Positions 5,715 through 12,801 of a stretch of 12,813 bases of DNA are shown here, one piece after another. Each line of letters begins with the position of its first letter. Position 1 is the stretch's first letter. Both the position numbers and the translations under genes were made by a program. Source of the stretch: an uncultured Pseudomonadota bacterium (GTDB lineage Bacteria > Pseudomonadota > Alphaproteobacteria > RF32 > CAG-239); contig CADBMG010000098.1 in assembly GCA_902795745.1 (NCBI GenBank), positions 1-12,813 on the forward strand. The letters are read 5' to 3'. The notes beneath the pieces are model-generated. The model worked only from the letters and a program-made list of their open reading frames with translations, was not told the DNA's origin and ran no database searches.

Positions 5715-6746
5715 ATGAAAGCATTTTCAATTTTATCTGCCCTATTTGTTATGATTTTTTCCAATGCTCAGGCGCAAATGCAGTATTCGGCACCGATTGC
5801 TCAGAGTTCTTCCGTTGCGGAAATTGCCCGCCGTAATGTGGTTCGTTGCGGTACAAATCTAAGAATAAAATCGTATGCATATGAGGAAGATGGTGTTTGG
5901 CACGGTATTGATGCTGATTTTTGTCGTGTTATTGCCCAAGCAATTACCGGAGATATGAGTAAGTTTGAGATGATACATATTCCATCAGGAACAGTTACCG
6001 AGGCTTTAGATAGTGGTAAAATTGATGTTATGCTCAGTGGTACATCCTATTCAGCGCAGATGGAAACGTCAGGACAGGTTCTTGGGATTGGCCCTTTGTA
6101 TTTTGATCGTCAATATGTAATGGTTCGCAATGACGGTTCAGAAGATTTGGCGGCATATAAAGATAAAAAAATGTGCTTGTCGGTAGATTCTGGATATCAA
6201 CGCCATTTTGAGGACTTTAATATAAAACACAATTTGGGTATAAAATATCTTACTTTCGGTAGTGTCGAACGTGCCCAAGAAGCTTTTTTACTTAATCGTT
6301 GTCCGCTGTTTTCTGCCAGTGGTTTAATGTTGCAAGGATTAAAATTAAGTCGCCCGAAGTTAGAGGCACATGTTTTGCCGGTAAAAATTTCCGTTCAACC
6401 TATGTATGCGGCGGTCAAATACAATAATTTAGATTTACAGATTGCTTTGAAATGGGTATTTAATGCCCTGTTTTTGGCTGAGCAATATAATGCCAAGATG
6501 ACTAATTTAGCCTTTTTTGCCACTAATGATGATCCGGAATTGCGTAATTTATTCGGAGATAATCCGCAGTTGTGGCGCGATCTACGTTTGCAACCTAATT
6601 GGCTGAGAGCCGTTATAGGTACTCTCGGTAATTATGGAGAGATATTTGAACGTGATTTAGGTAAAGATTCGGAATTTAAGCTGCCGCGTGATGCCGGAAA
6701 ACTCCTTCGCGACGGCGGATCAATCGTACCGCTTCCATTCATTTAA
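5715..6746 (+). CDS. AapJ/BztA-like periplasmic amino-acid-binding protein (SBP family 3)
   Basis: This is a periplasmic solute receptor, by family for general L-amino acids taken up by a PAAT-type ABC transporter. The 343-residue precursor starts with a signal peptide (MKAF to AQA, cleavage about 20). The first lobe has VVRCGTNLR, the aromatic GVWHGIDADFCRVIAQAITGD motif typical of AapJ/BztA, and LDSGKIDVML. A long second lobe ends with NYGEIFERDLGKDSEFKLPR (about 306-325) and GG-x(5)-P-x-P, both hallmarks of the AapJ group rather than the shorter His/Gln receptors. The SBP family usually has RNTTWT-like residues after the DVL strand; here it is SGTSYS, so ligand preference may differ. ATG 5715 gives the most normal signal peptide; ATG 5685 would add ten residues. 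No aapQMP permease or ATPase genes are adjacent. Confidence 0.85.
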   Translation: MKAFSILSALFVMIFSNAQAQMQYSAPIAQSSSVAEIARRNVVRCGTNLRIKSYAYEEDGVWHGIDADFCRVIAQAITGDMSKFEMIHIPSGTVTEALDSGKIDVMLSGTSYSAQMETSGQVLGIGPLYFDRQYVMVRNDGSEDLAAYKDKKMCLSVDSGYQRHFEDFNIKHNLGIKYLTFGSVERAQEAFLLNRCPLFSASGLMLQGLKLSRPKLEAHVLPVKISVQPMYAAVKYNNLDLQIALKWVFNALFLAEQYNAKMTNLAFFATNDDPELRNLFGDNPQLWRDLRLQPNWLRAVIGTLGNYGEIFERDLGKDSEFKLPRDAGKLLRDGGSIVPLPFI

Positions 6747-6756
6747 AAATTAAAAA

Positions 6757-7428
6757 CTATAAATTATTGTTTTTATCGTCGTCCGATTCTTGTATGTCGG
6801 TTGTGTCTTCGTTTGTCTGTGCTTCATCGGAAGTTTCTTCATCTCCCTCATCAAAGACAAATTCTGAGGACATCATCTCTTGTGCGGCGTTATCATCGCT
6901 TTTATCTTCCGATTGCATTTCCACAATTTGACTTTGAGGTATTGTTTCGCTCTCAGCTACTGTGGAATCACTGACAATTTTACCGTTTCGCACCATCGGT
7001 AAGTTATCTCGTTCTGCTAGTTGATCTTCACTAAGCAGTTGCTTTTTCTCTACTTTTGTATCATGACATTTAAGTAGCCAAACGTCATATATAGGATGTT
7101 CAACCGCATGAGTTGCCGGTGAAGAAGAAATCATCCACCCTTTGAAAATATTAATTTGTTCGCCTTGCAATGTTGTATCGGCAATATCGGCAAAGACAAA
7201 ATTATCAGGAGTTTCTTCAACCGGACGCGTTTTGCAACTGCGTGCAATAATTGACAGGGAACCGAATTTAACTTCCCCGCCGACCGGTACGTTAATCATG
7301 CTTACACGGCCGGTAATCTTGTCCATTGCTTGCATTTGTGCGGTATTTTTATCTATTTCATCAGCTAGCGCGTAATTGCATATACTGAGCGCGGAAAGAA
7401 GATAAAAAATACTGTTCATCCTAATCAT
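6757..7428 (-). CDS. DUF2155 protein with a long acidic C-terminal extension
   Basis: DUF2155 proteins are alphaproteobacterial exported proteins of unknown function, usually found beside mlaD. This 223-residue precursor has a signal peptide (cleavage about 22, ALA-DE). The domain spans about 30-122: MDKITGRVSMINVPVGGEVKFGSLSI (35-60), Cys65 in RSCKTRP, and FKGWMISSSP-x(6)-EHPIYDVWLLKC (95-121), which contains the invariant GWM-SS and EHPxYDVW motifs. Cys65 and Cys121 could form a disulfide. The remaining 100 residues are low-complexity Asp/Glu/Ser/Gln, which is unusual because the domain normally fills most of the protein. The ATG lies inside the end of the upstream mlaD gene (8-base overlap), with GGAG just before it. 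It is the last gene of the operon. Its stop faces the binding-protein stop across 10 bases. Confidence 0.85.
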   Translation of the reverse strand: MIRMNSIFYLLSALSICNYALADEIDKNTAQMQAMDKITGRVSMINVPVGGEVKFGSLSIIARSCKTRPVEETPDNFVFADIADTTLQGEQINIFKGWMISSSPATHAVEHPIYDVWLLKCHDTKVEKKQLLSEDQLAERDNLPMVRNGKIVSDSTVAESETIPQSQIVEMQSEDKSDDNAAQEMMSSEFVFDEGDEETSDEAQTNEDTTDIQESDDDKNNNL

Positions 7429-7882
7429 TTTTTTCTCCGCTGTCGGTTACCATAAATATTATTTCGCCTACCATATCTTCAAGAGTTTTAAAGTCTTTTG
7501 TTTTAGCGAAAACGTCACCGTCTTGGAGATATTCGCTGCTTATTCCCGGTTCGATTTTCACAAACTTATCTCCCATCAATCCGTCACCGACAATGGCAAC
7601 CGTACTGTCCTTCGGCAGTTTAACGTCTCCGGCAATGCTGAATGTGACATCAACCGTATAGTCTTCGTTATTAAGTTTTTGCGAGGTAACTGTACCGACT
7701 TTAATACCGTTAATCCGTACATCAGAGCCGATGCTAAGACCTCCGACTTTCATAAACTCCGCAGAAAGGGCATAACCCTTAACCACTTGCAAATCGGATA
7801 CTCTGTAAGCAAATGCCAAAAACAGCACTGCTATAACTAAAACAACCAATCCCATAATTGTTTCAACAGGTTTTTTTCTCAT
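7421..7882 (-). CDS. mlaD: MlaD-like MCE-domain protein, first paralogue
   Basis: MlaD forms a hexameric MCE ring on the periplasmic side of the inner-membrane MlaFEDB transporter and exchanges phospholipid with MlaC. The 153-residue protein has the typical plan: a short cytoplasmic start (MRKKPVET), one membrane anchor (about 8-26), an MCE domain (about 37-112) with VGGLSIGSDVRINGIKVGTV (46-65) and VGDGLMGDKFVKIEPG (98-113), and a short C-terminal helix (LEDMVGEIIFMV). The start overlaps the stop of the upstream paralogue by one base (TAATG), and the end overlaps the DUF2155 gene, so all three are translationally linked. Its length and the KPVET-x(2)-G start match the usual alphaproteobacterial MlaD better than the neighbour does. 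Confidence 0.88.
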   Translation of the reverse strand: MRKKPVETIMGLVVLVIAVLFLAFAYRVSDLQVVKGYALSAEFMKVGGLSIGSDVRINGIKVGTVTSQKLNNEDYTVDVTFSIAGDVKLPKDSTVAIVGDGLMGDKFVKIEPGISSEYLQDGDVFAKTKDFKTLEDMVGEIIFMVTDSGEKND

Positions 7883-8427
7883 TAGTTTTCCTCCGTTTCT
7901 TGTGCGGTAATTTCTGATTTTATAACCGCATCAGGGCATTTATTTCCAGCTTTTTGAGCTTGGCGATTAGCTTTGCCCATAGCAATGATTCTGTCGACCA
8001 GTTCTTCTAAAACCATAGCGTCTTGCGTATATTCAAATTCTTCGCCTTCTGCTATAAAATCTTCTGAACCGCCAGCTTCAATTTCGATATATTTGTTTCC
8101 CATAACTCCGGAACTAACGATACTTGCACTACTATCGTCCGGAATTTCAATACCTGCTTTTATCATCAAAGTCAGGGTTGCGCGAAAGTTATCATCTAAA
8201 ACTGAATCATCGACATATCCTATGTCAATACCAGCCATACGCACTTTGCTGCCGACTTCTAAACCATCGGTGCGATTAAAAGTGGCATAAACAGGATAAT
8301 CAGAATCCTGCGCATTTTCCCAAACTTTATTTTGCCAACGATATATAATCGCTACAATAATCGCGGCAATAACTACAAAAGTTCCGATAATAAAGTCTTT
8401 TAATTCTTCTTTTGTAAAATTATCCAA
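7882..8427 (-). CDS. MlaD-like MCE-domain protein, second paralogue with TTG start
   Basis: The 181-residue protein repeats the MlaD plan: a membrane anchor (about 12-29), then an MCE domain (about 46-118) with DGLEVGSKVRMAGIDIGYV (54-72) and SSGVMGNKYIEIEAGG (105-120). Differences from the adjacent paralogue are a more acidic N-terminus (DNFTKEELKD), a longer linker after the anchor (KVWENAQDSDY), and a hydrophilic C-terminal tail (KANRQAQKAGNK onward, about 152-181) with one Cys. No ATG or GTG is available near the start. TTG at 8427-8425 follows GGAG (8439-8436) by eight bases and is the best choice. It is first in the operon with mlaD and DUF2155. Two different MCE subunits made in fixed ratio could form a mixed ring or two separate rings. 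Confidence 0.85.
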   Translation of the reverse strand: MDNFTKEELKDFIIGTFVVIAAIIVAIIYRWQNKVWENAQDSDYPVYATFNRTDGLEVGSKVRMAGIDIGYVDDSVLDDNFRATLTLMIKAGIEIPDDSSASIVSSGVMGNKYIEIEAGGSEDFIAEGEEFEYTQDAMVLEELVDRIIAMGKANRQAQKAGNKCPDAVIKSEITAQETEEN

Positions 8428-8429
8428 TT

Positions 8430-8470
8430 TTATTGCTCCATTTAAGCTTTTTGTTAATTATTACTCCATT
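8430..8470 (-). repeat. Near-direct repeat carrying duplicated ribosome-site sequence
   Basis: On the minus strand, AATGGAGCAATAA (8442-8430) and AATGGAGTAATAA (8470-8458) match at 12 of 13 bases, 28 bases apart. The proximal copy provides the GGAG used for the TTG start of the first MlaD-like gene. The distal copy serves no visible gene. Confidence 0.5.
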
Positions 8471-8479
8471 AAAATCAAT

Positions 8480-8507
8480 TTGTCATCAATGTTTTTTTAT
8501 TTATAGG
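8480..8507 (+). promoter_or_regulatory. Promoter for the GldA-like ABC operon
   Basis: TTGTCA at 8480-8485 (five of six consensus bases) lies 16 bases before TATAGG at 8502-8507. Transcription would start about 8514, and an AGGGA ribosome site (8525-8529) precedes ATG 8540. No convincing opposing promoter for the MlaD-like operon was found in the same 112-base gap. Confidence 0.45.
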
Positions 8508-8539
8508 TAAAAAATTTAAGAAACAGGGATAATTAAGTA

Positions 8540-9250
8540 ATGCTTTGTGTGGAAAATGTAAGTAAAAAATTTGGCTCAACGGTTGTTCTTCAAGATGTCA
8601 GCTTTGCGGTTAAAAGCGGAACAATTGTTGCTATTCTCGGAGAAAATGGGGCCGGAAAGTCTACACTTCTGCGTTTGATTAGCGGATTTTATGAGCCGGA
8701 TAGCGGCAAGATAAGCATCAGTAATTTAACTCTTAAACAAAATCGTCCGCAATATCTGGCACGGTTGGCATATGTTCCCGAAACGTCAGCATTGTACTCT
8801 AATATGACAGTTTATGATTTTTTGCACTTTGCTGCGGGGGTTCATAAAGTGAGCGTCGGAGAACGATGTGCAAAAATAAAACATTTAGTTGAAATTCTCA
8901 GTTTGCAAAACGTTTTGATGCAGAAGAATGAAACTCTTTCTAAAGGATATAAAAAACGTCTTGAATTGGCGGCAGCTCTCATCGGCGAACCTGATTTATT
9001 GTTGCTCGATGAACCTACCGAGGGACTTGATCCCAACCAAAAGCAAGTTTTGCGCAATCTTATTAAGCAATATGCACAAAAACATATGGTCATAATTTCC
9101 ACACACTCTATGGAAGATGTCGAATCTTTGGCAAAACAAGTTCTTCTTTTGCATAAGGGAAAAATCTTAATGAATACGGATTTAGCGCATTTTAAACAAA
9201 CAGCAGATAACAATTTGTTGCATTCTTTTCGAAAACTTACAGATGATTGA
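8540..9250 (+). CDS. ABC transporter ATPase, GldA-like (ABC-2 type)
   Basis: This is the energy-supplying cytoplasmic subunit of an ABC-2 export-type complex. The 236-residue protein has all nucleotide-site motifs: Walker A GENGAGKS (34-41), Q-loop region VPET (79-82, Glu in place of Gln as is common in this subfamily), signature LSKGYKKR (133-140), Walker B LLLLDEP (153-159, catalytic Glu158), D-loop GLDP, and the H-loop His189 in STHSM. LSKGY rather than LSGGQ is typical of the GldA/CcmA-like ABC-2 group. The next gene starts seven bases after the stop and encodes the matching permease, so the partner is clear. Substrate is not predictable from this subunit. GldA is named for gliding motility in Bacteroidetes; related sets in proteobacteria are not tied to gliding. 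Confidence 0.92.
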   Translation: MLCVENVSKKFGSTVVLQDVSFAVKSGTIVAILGENGAGKSTLLRLISGFYEPDSGKISISNLTLKQNRPQYLARLAYVPETSALYSNMTVYDFLHFAAGVHKVSVGERCAKIKHLVEILSLQNVLMQKNETLSKGYKKRLELAAALIGEPDLLLLDEPTEGLDPNQKQVLRNLIKQYAQKHMVIISTHSMEDVESLAKQVLLLHKGKILMNTDLAHFKQTADNNLLHSFRKLTDD

Positions 9251-9257
9251 GGTATAA

Positions 9258-11576
9258 ATGAGAGCATTTACGTCACTTTTTAAAAAAGAGTTTAGTGATA
9301 TTTATGCCAATGGGGCTGCATATCTTATTTTCTTCGTATATTTGTTGTGTTCAACATCGGTTGCTTTTTATTTCGGTCACTACGCCGATATGCATGATGC
9401 GGCAATTTATTCTTTGTTCTATTTACAACCATATATCTTGGCAATAATTGTTCCGGTGCTGACAATGCGGACATGGAGTGAAGAATATCGCTCTCATACG
9501 GCAGAGTGGCTTTTGAGTGCTCCGATGTCCGATATCGCCATAGTATTAGCTAAGTGGTTTGCCGTGATAGCAAATCTGACCATTATGCTTTTGCTTTTAA
9601 TTCCTTTTGTGTTGATAACATTGAGATGGCTTCATCTCGACTTGGGTAATATTCTTACTTGTTTCAGCGGACTTTTTTTGACAATGACATTGTTTAGTGC
9701 CATAGGTTGTTTTGTTTCCGCTCTGTCAGATAGTATGTTAAAAACATATCTGTCTACAATCTTTATTTTATTTTTGATTTTATTGTTTCCTTATACCTTT
9801 TTTGCGGATATTTATGATAATTTTTTGTTTGCGGATATCAGAGTTTCCGACATTTTTTATTTTGTGTTGTTCAGTGCCGGATTTTTGTTGATGAATATAA
9901 TTACCTTGAGCTATCGCCGTGCTGTTATACCTCACCGTGGTTTTAAGTTCGCTATTTTTTCTTCAATATTATTAATTGGGTTGACGGCTATAATTTCCGC
10001 GATTTCTTACTTGTTGCCGCAAAAGATTGATTTGACATCTGCACGGCTTTATACTCCGAAAGCAGCGACGGTCGAGCTTGTGCAGAGTGTGAAAAAACCG
10101 ATAACCGTAGATATTTATGTTGCACAGGATTATTTGCGCCAACGTATTGAAAATAAGCAATTTTTTGAACAAATATCTCGTTTTTTATATCAATACACCA
10201 AACTTTCACGCGGGATGATAAATGTCCGTACCAATATTACGGAAGCTTTTTCCGAAGCGGAAAATAACGCATTACAACAGGGTTTATATTTTGAGGAGAA
10301 TAAACTCGGTGGTTATGATTATTTTGGTGCGATTGTACATGGTATTGATGAGGCGCAATATGTTATACAGCATTTTGTTCCACAGAGATTTTCGTATATT
10401 GAAAAGGACGTTGATACGGCAATTTTGCAAATATCTCAACCAGCAATGCGTAAAAAAATCGGTGTTTATTTGGATGCGCGGCAAAATCTGGATTCTTTGA
10501 CTTCGTTAATGCTTAATTTGGAAAACGATTACGATGTTAAAACCGTTACAGAAGATAGTTTTCAAATTTCTCCCTTATTGGATTTGTTGATTTTGGTTAA
10601 TCCTAAAGAGCTTCCTCCTTTATTTATGTATGCAATTGACCAATATGTTATGCGTGGCGGAAATATTTTAGTCTTTATTGATGCCTTTACTCAAAGTCAA
10701 TCATCTTTAATCAACAGTAAGAACATTGATTTGATAACATTTTTGAATAATTGGGGAGTTAAATTTACTGATACATTGGTTGACCGCGGAAATTTGAGTA
10801 AAACTTTTAAGCAAACGGATTTACCTTTAGTTCTTGACAGTGCAGCGGTTTTCAATATCTCGAAGGAGCAATCTTTAATGGTTGAAGATTTTATTTCAGC
10901 GGATAACGGATATATCGGGGCAATTTTCAGCGGAGCACTTAAATCGGCTTACGATAAAAATCCATTTGCCGAAAGTAATCCGGCACTGAAAATGCCCCCG
11001 TTCATTGCTGAACAAAAACAGGCTAAAGTGGCGATTATATCGGATGTTGATATTCTTGATGAAGATAATTGGACTGATCCGCGTTCCGTCGATAGGCAAC
11101 AGCACAGTCTTATACCTACAGCCGCCAATGGTGAAGCCGTGAGAGGATTGATTGATTATATGGTGGAAAATTTCGGCTACTTAAAATTGCCGATAAATAC
11201 GAAAAATAACAATGTTTACAGTATAAATCAGCAAATATATTCTGCGGCTCAAAACAACTATTCCGAAAGATTGGCAAAAAATATTAAAATAATAAATCAG
11301 CTTCGTGCAGAGCTTTATGCTAAAAGCGGAAATGATGATAATCGCTTACAACAGATGTTGCAAATAAGCACAGATGGTCAACAGTTAGCCGTGGCGGAAA
11401 AAGAAGCAGAAGAATTAAATTATGCAATGCAGAAACTTTATTTGCAATATTGGCAATATCTGGCTGTAGGGCAAATAGTAGCAGTACCTTTATTATTTTT
11501 ACTGATATTATGGCAAGTTCGTGCTTGGCAGCGTCGCCGTAAACAAAAGCAAATTAAGGAGATGTTCAATGACTAA
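9258..11576 (+). CDS. GldF-GldG fusion: ABC-2 permease with large periplasmic domain
   Basis: This 772-residue protein joins two subunits that are separate in Bacteroidetes. Residues 1-252 are an ABC-2 permease: an FKKEFSDIYANGAAY start, about seven hydrophobic segments (near 22-40, 55-70, 98-122, 133-157, 163-185, 198-218, 230-252), and the family's RTWSEEYRSHTAEWLLSAP loop (71-89). Residues 255-733 are a GldG/ABC_transp_aux periplasmic domain, with the LTSARLYTPKAATVELVQSVKKPITVDIY opening strand region and the VPQRFSYIEKDVDTAILQIS segment (374-393) before KKIGVYLD. A helical, coiled-coil-prone stretch (about 655-730) leads to a final membrane segment (about 735-757) and a basic cytoplasmic tail (RRRKQKQIKE). 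GAGG lies five bases before ATG. The end overlaps the next start by eight bases. Confidence 0.88.
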   Translation: MRAFTSLFKKEFSDIYANGAAYLIFFVYLLCSTSVAFYFGHYADMHDAAIYSLFYLQPYILAIIVPVLTMRTWSEEYRSHTAEWLLSAPMSDIAIVLAKWFAVIANLTIMLLLLIPFVLITLRWLHLDLGNILTCFSGLFLTMTLFSAIGCFVSALSDSMLKTYLSTIFILFLILLFPYTFFADIYDNFLFADIRVSDIFYFVLFSAGFLLMNIITLSYRRAVIPHRGFKFAIFSSILLIGLTAIISAISYLLPQKIDLTSARLYTPKAATVELVQSVKKPITVDIYVAQDYLRQRIENKQFFEQISRFLYQYTKLSRGMINVRTNITEAFSEAENNALQQGLYFEENKLGGYDYFGAIVHGIDEAQYVIQHFVPQRFSYIEKDVDTAILQISQPAMRKKIGVYLDARQNLDSLTSLMLNLENDYDVKTVTEDSFQISPLLDLLILVNPKELPPLFMYAIDQYVMRGGNILVFIDAFTQSQSSLINSKNIDLITFLNNWGVKFTDTLVDRGNLSKTFKQTDLPLVLDSAAVFNISKEQSLMVEDFISADNGYIGAIFSGALKSAYDKNPFAESNPALKMPPFIAEQKQAKVAIISDVDILDEDNWTDPRSVDRQQHSLIPTAANGEAVRGLIDYMVENFGYLKLPINTKNNNVYSINQQIYSAAQNNYSERLAKNIKIINQLRAELYAKSGNDDNRLQQMLQISTDGQQLAVAEKEAEELNYAMQKLYLQYWQYLAVGQIVAVPLLFLLILWQVRAWQRRRKQKQIKEMFND

Positions 11577-12525
11577 AAAATCTTTATTTATTACCTTGCT
11601 TTTTGCCATTTGCGCCGGCATTGTGTTTGCCTGTGCCAAATTTTTGTACAATCGCCAAGCAGATGCTCAATCTTTGGGACAATATGCCTTCGCTGAAACG
11701 AAGCAAAATATTGCTTTGATTTCCGGAGTGCAGTTTATCACATCTGAAGATGATGAAATTAATATTGTACGCGAAGGCGACTATTGGCGTTTTAAGGAAG
11801 CAGAGAACTATTTTGCCAGCAATGAGATGCTTACAGCTTTTTATGCTATGATAAATAATGCGTTGATATTGGATGTGCAAGAAATAGAAGGTAATAGATT
11901 GGAAGATTTGCGTAAACAAAGCACTAAGATGATTATTTATGATAATGAAAAGCATAAAATGGCTGAATGGTTGATTGCTGAAAAGATCGATAGGCAAGGT
12001 AATCGCTTAGCGCATAAAGCAGGAAGCAGTTATATATATAAGCTCGGTAATGTCGGTATTTTTTCCGGAAGTGGAGAAGATTGGGTTCCGATGCCGCTTA
12101 TCAGTATTTCGGAAGGTATTATGAGCGGAATGACATTAAACGGGAAATTTATCAGCAGTGAAGTGTTGAAAAATTCGGCAAAAAAATCGGCTTTTGCCCA
12201 ACAATTGTTAGAAGCCGTGCAGTTTATGCGCTATGGGGGAATAATAAAAAAAGAGGAATTTACGGAAGTGATTGAAGGTATTACTCCCCACAGAGTTCTC
12301 GTACACACCATTCCGGGAATGATATATGTTTTGAACATATATAAGGTTGCGGGTGACTACTATATTTCAATTGATTTCAGTCAGGAAAAAATCTCGCGAG
12401 TTGAAGTTCCTGATTTAATTAAAAGCATTCGACCTTATTATGATGATTGGTTTTTTATGCTTAATGAAGAGCAAGGCAAAATTCTTTATCAAACACAAAA
12501 AGATAATGCAAAATCAGATAATTAG
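11569..12525 (+). CDS. DUF4340-like membrane-anchored periplasmic protein
   Basis: The 318-residue protein has one N-terminal membrane segment (about 5-24) and a soluble periplasmic part rich in beta strands. The segment NIVREGDYWRFKEAENYFASNEMLTAFYAMINNALIL resembles the repeated W-x-l ... a-x(2)-v-x(2)-ll-x(2)-l pattern of DUF4340. The assignment rests as much on position, since DUF4340 proteins regularly follow gldA/gldF/gldG-type genes in proteobacteria. A second half-repeat (about 190-290) includes a VPMPLISISEG turn at its start. The function is unknown; it is presumably an accessory of the ABC complex. AAGGAG lies seven bases before ATG 11569, inside the end of the fusion gene, so the two are translationally coupled. 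It is the last gene of the operon, ending 43 bases before the tRNA promoter. Confidence 0.7.
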   Translation: MTKKSLFITLLFAICAGIVFACAKFLYNRQADAQSLGQYAFAETKQNIALISGVQFITSEDDEINIVREGDYWRFKEAENYFASNEMLTAFYAMINNALILDVQEIEGNRLEDLRKQSTKMIIYDNEKHKMAEWLIAEKIDRQGNRLAHKAGSSYIYKLGNVGIFSGSGEDWVPMPLISISEGIMSGMTLNGKFISSEVLKNSAKKSAFAQQLLEAVQFMRYGGIIKKEEFTEVIEGITPHRVLVHTIPGMIYVLNIYKVAGDYYISIDFSQEKISRVEVPDLIKSIRPYYDDWFFMLNEEQGKILYQTQKDNAKSDN

Positions 12526-12536
12526 CGTATAAAAAT

Positions 12537-12557
12537 GCGAAAAAAACAATTTTTTGC
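12537..12557 (+). terminator. Weak AT-rich hairpin after the ABC operon
   Basis: GCG and five A pair with six T and GC (one G-T wobble) around a five-base loop. The T-run is inside the stem rather than after it. If it terminates at all it is inefficient, and some operon transcripts may read into the tRNA gene. Confidence 0.25.
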
Positions 12558-12567
12558 AAAAAAATAC

Positions 12568-12596
12568 TTGACCTGAGCAAAAAATACAAGTATATA
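12568..12596 (+). promoter_or_regulatory. tRNA-Glu promoter
   Basis: TTGACC at 12568-12573 (five of six consensus bases) is followed after exactly 17 bases by TATATA at 12591-12596. Transcription would begin about 10 bases before the mature tRNA. A 6-bp inverted repeat (ACAAGT 12586-12591, ACTTGT 12600-12605) spans the -10 and the start site. Confidence 0.7.
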
Positions 12597-12614
12597 TGCA
12601 CTTGTCAAATAATT

Positions 12615-12689
12615 GGTCCCATCGTCTAATGGTTAGGACATCACCCTTTCACGGTGGCAATATGGGTTCGAATCCCGTTGGGATCACCA
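12615..12689 (+). tRNA. tRNA-Glu (anticodon UUC)
   Basis: The 75-base gene folds as a complete cloverleaf. The acceptor stem is GGTCCCA with TGGGATC (one G-T pair), followed by discriminator A and encoded CCA. The D-arm contains the GGTTAGGA loop. The anticodon loop CTTTCAC gives UUC, which reads GAA and GAG. The T-arm contains GGGTTCGAATCCC. It reads all glutamate codons and in bacteria with this pathway also supplies Glu-tRNA for haem synthesis. Confidence 0.97.
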
Positions 12690-12692
12690 ATG

Positions 12693-12721
12693 AAAAAAGC
12701 ACCCTTTATGGGTGTTTTTTT
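12693..12721 (+). terminator. Rho-independent terminator of tRNA-Glu
   Basis: Six A and GCACCC pair with GGGTGT and six T (one G-T pair) around the loop TTTAT, three bases after the encoded CCA. The spacing and A/T flanks are the same as at the left-edge tRNA. Confidence 0.88.
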
Positions 12722-12735
12722 ATTGGTGACCTTTA

Positions 12736-12771
12736 GGTTCGAAGTCATATTGCCATGGCAATGTGGGCTCG
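12736..12771. repeat. Inverted pair of degraded tRNA-Glu 3'-half sequences
   Basis: The centre is a perfect 14-base palindrome, ATTGCCATGGCAAT (12749-12762), extended by imperfect pairing to about 12740-12771. Reversed, bases 12738-12754 match tRNA-Glu bases 12656-12672 at 15 of 17 positions. Forward, 12757-12771 matches 12656-12670 at 13 of 15. So both arms resemble the same piece of the tRNA (3' end of the anticodon stem to T-loop) in opposite directions. Neither arm includes the acceptor stem or CCA. Confidence 0.6.
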
Positions 12772-12779
12772 CGCATGAA

Positions 12780-12801
12780 AAAATGCCTTTAATGGCATTT
12801 T
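12780..12801 (+). terminator. Second terminator-like hairpin near the right edge
   Basis: AAAATGCC (12780-12787) pairs with GGCATTTT (12794-12801) around TTTAAT. It resembles the tRNA-Glu terminator in layout, with the preceding ATGAAAAA also shared, which suggests a diverged copy of tRNA tail plus terminator. The T-run is short. Confidence 0.5.

Noticed and set aside
6751..6775. TAAAAAC/GTTTTTA hairpin between the convergent binding-protein and DUF2155 genes as a bidirectional terminator
   Set aside because: It is an all-AT stem apart from one pair with an 11-base loop, and it overlaps coding sequence; too weak to call.
8540..11576. Gliding motility system
   Set aside because: None of the other gld/spr genes is present, and the GldA/F/G families are widespread in non-gliding proteobacteria.
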